Source of the DNA: an uncultured Clostridia bacterium
GTDB taxonomy: Bacteria; Bacillota; Clostridia; TANB77; CAG-508
Direction of reading: 5' to 3'
Assembly: GCA_934120315.1 (NCBI GenBank)
Contig: CAKOTX010000002.1
Span: 62,001 to 126,000 of the forward strand
DNA: 64,000 nucleotides
The notes under the pieces are model-generated. The model saw only the letters and a program-made list of their open reading frames with translations, made no database searches and was not told where the DNA came from. The translations under genes were made by a program, and so were the position numbers. Shown here piece after piece: positions 56,509 through 64,000 of the stretch; position 1 is the stretch's first letter, and the number at the start of each line of letters is the position of its first letter.

Positions 56509-58263
56509 ATGAAAGCAATAGAAATAAGAAATAAATATTTGAATTTTTTTAAGAACCATGGACATGCTGTTATACCATCAGCACCATTAATACCAGAAAA
56601 TGATCCATCAGTATTATTTACAACAGCTGGAATGCAACCATTAGTGCCATACTTATTAGGTGAACCACATCCAGCAGGAACAAGACTTACAGATTATCAA
56701 AAATGTGTAAGAACAAATGATATTGATGAAGTTGGAGATAACAGACATTTAACATATTTTGAAATGTTAGGAAACTGGTCATTAGGAGATTATTTTAAAG
56801 AAGAATCAATCCAAATGAGTTATGATTTCTTAACAAAAGAATTAGGAATACCAGCAGAAAAATTATCTGTAACATGTTTTGCAGGAGATGAAGATTGTGC
56901 AAGAGATGAAGTTACAGCATCATGTTGGAAAAAAGCAGGAATTCCAGAAGAAAGAATATATTATTTTGGAAAAGATGATAACTGGTGGATAGCTGGAGAA
57001 ACAGGACCTTGTGGACCTGATACAGAAATGTTTTATGATACAGGAAAGCCAAAATGTTCACCTGAATGTAATCCATCATGTGGATGCGGAAAATATGTTG
57101 AAATTTGGAACAATGTATTTATGGAATTCTATAAAGATGAAAATGGTGAATATTCAAAACTAAAACAACACAATGTTGATACAGGTTTAGGACTAGAAAG
57201 AATGACAATGCTATTACAAGGAAAAGAAACACCATTTGAAACTGAATTATTTGTACCAATTATGGATAAACTAGTTGAGCTACAAAAAGTAGATAATATA
57301 GCAAGTAGAAGAATTGTGGCAGAACATTTACGTTCAAGTATGATGATTATTTGTGATGGCGGAAGACCAAGCAATGTTGATAGAGGATATATATTAAGAA
57401 GATTAATACGTAGAATGGTAAGACATATGAATAAATTACAAATTTCATTAGATGAATTATCAACATTAATAGATATAAATGTGGAAAATTTAAAAGAAAT
57501 GTATCCAGCACTTGAAACAAACAAAGAAATAATAAAAACAGTAATCTTAGAAGAAAAAGACAAATTCGTAAAAACACTAGAAAAAGGTGAAAAAGAATTT
57601 GCAAAAGAAATAGAAACTGTAAAAGAACAGGGACAAAATATTGTTCCAGGAAAAATGGTATTTAGATTATATGATACATATGGATTTCCACCAGAAGTAA
57701 CTGAAGAATTAGCTGCAGAAAACGGAATGAAAATAGATAAAGAAGAATTTGATAAACTATTCAAAGAACATCAAGAAAAATCAAGAGCTGGTTCTGAACA
57801 AAAATTTAAAGGTGGATTAGCATCAACAGGAGAAATGGAAACAAAGTATCATACAGCAACACATTTATTAAATGCAGCATTAAAACAAGTATTAGGAGCA
57901 CATGTACATCAAAGAGGAAGCAATATAACAGCAGAAAGAATGAGATTTGACTTTTCACATCCAGCAAAAATGACAGATGAAGAAAAGCAAAAAACAGAGG
58001 ATTTAGTAAATGAATGGATTAGTCAAGCTATTCCAGTTGAACATTTAGAAATGAAAAAAGAAGATGCAATAAAAATGGGAGCAGAAGCTATGTTTATTGA
58101 AAAATATGGTGATATAGTATCTGTTTACAAAATTGGAGATGTTTCAATTGAATTGTGTGGTGGACCTCATGTTTCAAACACATCTGAATTAGGTCATTTC
58201 AAAATAAAGAAAGAAGAATCAAGTTCTTCAGGAATTAGAAGAATAAAAGCGATATTATGCTAA
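56509..58263 (+). CDS. alaS: Alanyl-tRNA synthetase lacking the C-Ala domain
   Basis: 584 residues; the usual bacterial enzyme is about 870. The class II catalytic domain (FFKNHGHAVIPSAPLIP, FTTAGMQPLVPYL, about 1-240), tRNA-recognition domain and the editing domain (HTATH ~ 448-452 and CGGPH ~ 550-554, the zinc ligands) are present. It ends GIRRIKAILC, where the C-Ala/DHHA1 domain that helps dimerisation and tRNA docking should begin. A cysteine-rich insert (KCSPECNPSCGCG, about 184-196) is present. This compact form probably works as a monomer. RBS AAAGGAGAG. Confidence 0.93.
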   Translation: MKAIEIRNKYLNFFKNHGHAVIPSAPLIPENDPSVLFTTAGMQPLVPYLLGEPHPAGTRLTDYQKCVRTNDIDEVGDNRHLTYFEMLGNWSLGDYFKEESIQMSYDFLTKELGIPAEKLSVTCFAGDEDCARDEVTASCWKKAGIPEERIYYFGKDDNWWIAGETGPCGPDTEMFYDTGKPKCSPECNPSCGCGKYVEIWNNVFMEFYKDENGEYSKLKQHNVDTGLGLERMTMLLQGKETPFETELFVPIMDKLVELQKVDNIASRRIVAEHLRSSMMIICDGGRPSNVDRGYILRRLIRRMVRHMNKLQISLDELSTLIDINVENLKEMYPALETNKEIIKTVILEEKDKFVKTLEKGEKEFAKEIETVKEQGQNIVPGKMVFRLYDTYGFPPEVTEELAAENGMKIDKEEFDKLFKEHQEKSRAGSEQKFKGGLASTGEMETKYHTATHLLNAALKQVLGAHVHQRGSNITAERMRFDFSHPAKMTDEEKQKTEDLVNEWISQAIPVEHLEMKKEDAIKMGAEAMFIEKYGDIVSVYKIGDVSIELCGGPHVSNTSELGHFKIKKEESSSSGIRRIKAILC

Positions 58264-58273
58264 AAAATTAGTG

Positions 58274-58304
58274 TGCGAAAAAAAGGACCGACCCCAATTT
58301 CGCA
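58274..58304 (+). repeat. Dispersed hairpin element, copy 5 (short form)
   Basis: Arms TGCGAAA (58274-58280) and TTTCGCA (58298-58304) enclose AAAA-GGACCGACCCC-AA. The right arm touches the AGGAGG ribosome binding site of the HIT gene. Confidence 0.82.
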
Positions 58305-58316
58305 AGGAGGAAAACT

Positions 58317-58664
58317 ATGGATGAAAATTGTATATTTTGTAAAATTGTAAAAGGAGAAATTCCATCAATTAAGGTGTATGAAGATGATGAAATACTTGCA
58401 TTTAATGATATTAATCCAGCAGCACCAATTCATGTGTTAGTAATACCAAAAAAACACATAGCTTCATTAGCAGAAATGGATGATGGAGATGAAAAAATTA
58501 TCAGTAAAATTTATAAAGTAATAAATGAAATAGCTGAAAAACAAGGATTTAAAGATAAAGGTTATAGAGTAATTGTTAATTGTGGTAAAGATGGAGGGCA
58601 AGAAGTTGGACATTTACATTTCCATTTACTAGCAGGTACTCAATTAGGTGAAAAAATTGTATAA
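58317..58664 (+). CDS. HIT family protein (HinT-like)
   Basis: 115 residues. Zinc-type CIFCKIVKGEIPSIKVYEDD start and the histidine triad VGHLHFHLLAG (about 98-108). HIT/HinT hydrolases cleave AMP-lysine, AMP-NH2 and aminoacyl-AMP; being next to alaS fits clean-up of aminoacyl-adenylates. RBS AAGGAGG adjoining a hairpin element. Confidence 0.95.
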   Translation: MDENCIFCKIVKGEIPSIKVYEDDEILAFNDINPAAPIHVLVIPKKHIASLAEMDDGDEKIISKIYKVINEIAEKQGFKDKGYRVIVNCGKDGGQEVGHLHFHLLAGTQLGEKIV

Positions 58665-58689
58665 AATGCTACCAATTTTTATAAATATA

Positions 58690-58698
58690 TGTTATAAT
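58690..58698 (+). promoter_or_regulatory. Extended -10 element of the sortase gene
   Basis: TGTTATAAT at 58690-58698; -35 weak. Confidence 0.55.
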
Positions 58699-58730
58699 AG
58701 ATATATATGGGAAAATTGGAGGTATTTGAG

Positions 58731-59417
58731 ATGAATAAAAAATATAGTAATTTGTTAACAATACTTTTAGTAGTAATAATAGTTGCAATAGTTGCAATTA
58801 TAGGATTTTTGGGATATAAATATTATGAAACATATATAATAAAAAGTAGTTCTGAAGATTTCGTAGATAACTTTGGAGATTCTACTCAAAATGGAAAGAA
58901 CAATAATACTACTAAAGATGAGGATAAAACTGATGAAGATAATTCAGCTTTTGATGGTGTAGATAATGGAAATAGTTCAAACAGTAATTCAGGTAATTCT
59001 GTAAAGAAGTATAATGGATTTGTAACTGCAGGAACAATAGAAATTCCTACAACAAAATTAAAAGCACCAATACTAGATCAATCAGAATATTCACCAAAAG
59101 CATTAGAAACTTCAGTAGTTGTATTATATGGGGTAGGCTTAAATAAGCCTGGAAATACTACTATTGCTGGACATAATTATAGAAGAAGTGGAGTATTTTT
59201 CTCAGACAATAAAAAGATAAATGTTGGAGATAAAATATATATTACAGATTTAAGTGGTAGAAGACTAGCATATACAGTTTATGATAAGTTTGAAGCAGCT
59301 GAAAATGATTCAGATTATATGTCTAGAGATACACAAGGAGCAACTGAAATTTCATTAACAACATGTACAGATGATAGTAAAGCAAGATTGATAATATTAG
59401 CAAGAGCAGAGGGATAA
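58731..59417 (+). CDS. Sortase
   Basis: 228 residues from ATG 58731 (GGAGG, 8-nt spacing). One N-terminal membrane anchor (about 8-32), an Asn/Ser/Asp-rich linker (about 40-92), then the sortase barrel (about 100-228). The triad is visible: His in TIAGHNYR (~147), Cys in LTTCTDD (~215) and Arg in KARLIIL (~221). The sequence fits class D/E-like housekeeping sortases. It anchors LPxTG-type proteins to the wall; no substrate gene is in the window. Confidence 0.92.
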   Translation: MNKKYSNLLTILLVVIIVAIVAIIGFLGYKYYETYIIKSSSEDFVDNFGDSTQNGKNNNTTKDEDKTDEDNSAFDGVDNGNSSNSNSGNSVKKYNGFVTAGTIEIPTTKLKAPILDQSEYSPKALETSVVVLYGVGLNKPGNTTIAGHNYRRSGVFFSDNKKINVGDKIYITDLSGRRLAYTVYDKFEAAENDSDYMSRDTQGATEISLTTCTDDSKARLIILARAEG

Positions 59418-59426
59418 AAATCGATA

Positions 59427-59462
59427 GGACATGTTTTTAGAAAACATGTCCTTAATTTTTTT
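59427..59462 (+). terminator. Terminator of the sortase gene
   Basis: AGGACATGTTTT and AAAACATGTCCT, 12 perfect pairs, followed by TAATTTTTTT. Confidence 0.9.
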
Positions 59463-59464
59463 GA

Positions 59465-61480
<2,016 letters not shown>

Positions 61481-61493
61481 AAAAGGAGTAAAT

Positions 61494-61745
61494 ATGGAAG
61501 GATATACTTTTGAAGATATGTGGCTAGATTTGAAAAACGGTTATCAAATTTATTACACTTATGTTAGAAACAGATATGTTTTATTTAAAACAGCAAAAAA
61601 TTGTTATACACAAAAATTGTTGTCAGATGACCCTAAAAATCCTCAACCAAGAATGACAATGCTTACATTAAAAAAGGTGAAAGAAATGTTTCCTTATATG
61701 GAGGAAATAGAGTATCGATTAGGAATATCAGAACTTGATAGTTAG
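61494..61745 (+). CDS. Small uncharacterised protein between ligA and the second helicase
   Basis: 83 residues, not recognised. Aromatic-rich (YTFEDMWLDLKNGYQIYYTY) with no signal or membrane segment; ends EEIEYRLGISELDS. RBS AAAGGAG. Thirteen bp after ligA and 30 bp before the helicase, so it may be co-transcribed with either. Confidence 0.7.
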   Translation: MEGYTFEDMWLDLKNGYQIYYTYVRNRYVLFKTAKNCYTQKLLSDDPKNPQPRMTMLTLKKVKEMFPYMEEIEYRLGISELDS

Positions 61746-61775
61746 AATTTTTATTAAATAATTAGGAGAATAGAA

Positions 61776-64000
61776 ATGGGAATTAATTTAAGAGAAGATC
61801 AAGAAATGGATTATAATGATGTAGCAGAAAAATTTAAGAATAGTAATAAAGTTGCACTAATTCGACCTACTGGAACAGGAAAACAGTTTATTGGATTAAA
61901 AATGGTAGAAGATAATCAAGGAAAAAGAGTTTTATATTTGGCTCCAAGTACATCTATTTTGCATCAAGTAAAAGAAAATGCAATTAATAATAATGCTGAT
62001 TTTATTTCGAGATTAAAAAGAGTAACTTATCAGAAACTAGCTCGAATGAGTCCTGAGGAGATAGAAAAGTTAAGACCTGATATCATAATTTTAGATGAGT
62101 TTCATCATTGTGGTTCTCAAGTATGGGGAAAAGCTGTAAATGATTTGTGTAACAAATTTCCTAGTGCAAAGGTTCTTGGATTGTCTGCAACACCAATAAG
62201 ATATTTTGATGGAAACATTGATATGGCAGAGGAAATGTTTGGTGATAATGTTGTATCTAATATTTCGTTTTATGATGCTGTAGAAAAAGGGATTCTTCCT
62301 GATTTTGATTATGTTGCGGCAATGTATGGATATGAAGATAAATTAATAAGTTTGAATGAACAAATAGAGAATGCAAATACTTCTACTGAAAAAAAAGCAG
62401 AAGCAAGAAAACTATTTGAAGAATTATCAAAACAATTAAGTAAAGAAACAGAAAATTTGCCAGAAATATTAGAAAAACATATGAAAAATAAAAACGGAAA
62501 ATATATTGTGTTTTGTTCTAACATAGAAGATATGCAAAAAAAGATTAATGAAGCACAAGGGTTGTTTTTAAAAGTTAATCCTAACATAAAAATATATAAT
62601 ATTTCTAGTGATGATGAATTAAGAAGAAATCAAAAAGAATTAGAACGATTTGAAAATGATGCTGATGAAGAAAATCTTAAATTAATGTTTTCTGTTAATA
62701 TGTTAAATGAAGGATATCATTTACCAGATATTGATGGTGTTGTAATGATGAGACCAACAAAATCTCCAACAGTATATATGCAACAGATGGGAAGAGCATT
62801 GGCAATAGGAAATTCATCTAATAGACCAGTTATAATTGATTTAGTTGATAATTTTGACTCTATTAGAATTATAAAGGAAGTTACAGATAAATTAGTAGAA
62901 GAATATGGCAAGAATACAGAAAAAAATGATAGAAATAAGAAGTTTGAAATATTTGACTATACAAGAGATGTTGAAGAAGTAGCTCAAAAAATAGAGGATT
63001 TATGTAAGAAGAAAACTTTAACAATAAAAGAAAAGATTGATTTGTTTGAAAGATATATTGAGGAAAATCCAAATGAAACAATTCATAATGATACTGTGTT
63101 TGAAGGATATCCAATTGGAACGTATTTAATATTTATAAGACAAGCGGTTGTTTATGGAAAAAAGAATATACTGGCTTATAATGATGAAGACAAGGAAAGA
63201 TTAGAAGAATTGGGATTGTTATATGAAAGCATAGATACAATTGAAGAAAAAGTAGAAAGATTAAAGTCATATTGCAAAGAACATCCATATACATTTTCTT
63301 ATCTTATGCAAACAAGGGAACAACTACAATTAGAAGGAAAAAAAGAAGAGTTAGAGCAATTAGAAAGATTATATATTGATTATAAATATGTAAATGCTAG
63401 AATAACAAGAGGTAAGATTTCAAATGAAATTGAAGAAGAGTTAACAGAAGCAAAAATAGGAGGAAGATATGGACTTGCAAAAGAAGATGTTGCTTTGGAA
63501 GGGAAAAGTGGAATAACAAAAGCTATAGTTTTAGAATTAATACATGATTTTGGATCATTTGATAACTTTAGAAAAGAATACATAAATTTTAGAGCTGAAC
63601 TTGCTGATGCTAGTTTTAGGTATAATATAAGTACTAAAAATCATAATTATTCTAAATATAACTCTTTAGAAAAAGCCTTTTTGTCTCCAAAAGAGATTTG
63701 GGAAAATAATCCTCAAATGACAAAGTATATAGATAAATTGTTATTAGTGAAACAATATGATTTGATAGGAAATGAAGGATACAGAGATTTAGTAGCTGAT
63801 ATATCAAGGAGATATTATAATAGGATTTCTTATACTTGGAGCAATGTTAATTTGGATTTGATTTTGGAAAAAGGAATTGAAGAGAACATTGAATTAGCAT
63901 TAGATAGATTGCAAGAGAAAAAGTCTGATAAATATAGAGATATAGTAGAATTGGTGTATGGATTGAGAGATAAAAATGTTAGAAGCTTTAAAGAAGTTGG
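61776..64000 (+). CDS. SF2 helicase, paralog of the 38069 protein (3' end outside window)
   Basis: 741 codons, open to the right edge. Same order as the 1002-residue protein: RPTGTGK Walker A (about 29-35), LDEFHHCG (about 106-113), LGLSATPIRY (about 134-143), MLNEGYHLPDIDGVVMMRPT and QQMGRALAIG motif VI. The last visible residues (VYGLRDKNVRSFKEVG) match the start of the sigma-region-4-like part of the first protein, so the RNA-polymerase-like domains probably follow beyond the edge. No in-frame CGG is present. RBS AGGAG. Confidence 0.85.
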   Translation, partial: MGINLREDQEMDYNDVAEKFKNSNKVALIRPTGTGKQFIGLKMVEDNQGKRVLYLAPSTSILHQVKENAINNNADFISRLKRVTYQKLARMSPEEIEKLRPDIIILDEFHHCGSQVWGKAVNDLCNKFPSAKVLGLSATPIRYFDGNIDMAEEMFGDNVVSNISFYDAVEKGILPDFDYVAAMYGYEDKLISLNEQIENANTSTEKKAEARKLFEELSKQLSKETENLPEILEKHMKNKNGKYIVFCSNIEDMQKKINEAQGLFLKVNPNIKIYNISSDDELRRNQKELERFENDADEENLKLMFSVNMLNEGYHLPDIDGVVMMRPTKSPTVYMQQMGRALAIGNSSNRPVIIDLVDNFDSIRIIKEVTDKLVEEYGKNTEKNDRNKKFEIFDYTRDVEEVAQKIEDLCKKKTLTIKEKIDLFERYIEENPNETIHNDTVFEGYPIGTYLIFIRQAVVYGKKNILAYNDEDKERLEELGLLYESIDTIEEKVERLKSYCKEHPYTFSYLMQTREQLQLEGKKEELEQLERLYIDYKYVNARITRGKISNEIEEELTEAKIGGRYGLAKEDVALEGKSGITKAIVLELIHDFGSFDNFRKEYINFRAELADASFRYNISTKNHNYSKYNSLEKAFLSPKEIWENNPQMTKYIDKLLLVKQYDLIGNEGYRDLVADISRRYYNRISYTWSNVNLDLILEKGIEENIELALDRLQEKKSDKYRDIVELVYGLRDKNVRSFKEV

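Noticed and set aside
56480..56509. T-box leader for alaS
   Set aside because: The leader after the -10 box is about 20-28 nt, far too short.

Overview
The window is very AT-rich (A-rich coding strands, AGGAGG-type ribosome binding sites, TTGACA-17-TATAAT promoters) and comes from a low-GC Gram-positive bacterium of the Clostridia type. Dipicolinate synthase subunit A, a spore photoproduct lyase homolog and a BofC-like protein point to a spore former. ClpE, HrcA/CIRCE sites, TagO, sortase, type-Z S14 and an S-box riboswitch fit Firmicutes. One tRNA (Leu-CAA) and no rRNA, CRISPR array or insertion sequence were seen.

Layout. 1-1729: end of a degenerate SecD/SecF pair. 1790-2281: dCMP deaminase. 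2347-18382: the S10-spc-alpha ribosomal superoperon (rpsJ to rplQ, with secY, adk, map, infA, rpmJ and rpoA), with its own promoters, three structured non-coding stretches and no L30 gene. 18393-19668: SAM-I riboswitch and metK. 19716-30821: mixed housekeeping (two radical-SAM enzymes, a ThyX-like protein, pth, rng, rimO, a TPR protein, dpaA, uppP). 31527-35408: rpiB-tagO-mscL-hslO-ppaC operon, with tsaE divergent. 35546-37934: two glycosyltransferases flanking a phosphatase. 38069-41448: a large helicase with RNA-polymerase-like domains plus a small protein. 41617-46131: SH3-NlpC/P60 protein, ComEC and BofC-like protein. 46161-49151 (minus): pgsA and clpE. 49389-51333: tRNA-Leu, dinD and a lipoprotein. 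51575-55967: hsp20, pyrG and groESL. 56129-61745: a small foreign-looking gene, alaS, hinT, sortase, ligA. 61776 to the edge: a second copy of the helicase type.

Main discovery. Four unrelated genes (PflX-like radical SAM, TPR membrane protein, comEC, dinD) are each split by exactly one extra base. In all four the extra base is a C directly before an in-frame glycine GGN codon, so the zero-frame codon at the break is CGG. By hand scan CGG is otherwise almost absent as a sense codon: the only other in-frame CGG found is codon 3 of a foreign-looking lipoprotein. This suggests that CGG is unassigned or very slowly decoded and is bypassed by a +1 frameshift (C skipped, GGN read as Gly) or by a four-base codon CGGN.

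Other points of interest are a helicase fused to sigma-region-4-like and alpha-CTD-like domains (two paralogs), a family of hairpin elements with a GGACCGACC core and locus-specific complementary arms, CIRCE-type control of hsp20 and groESL, a LexA-like palindrome filling the dinD promoter spacer, an attenuator before pyrG, and several shortened or active-site-altered housekeeping enzymes.
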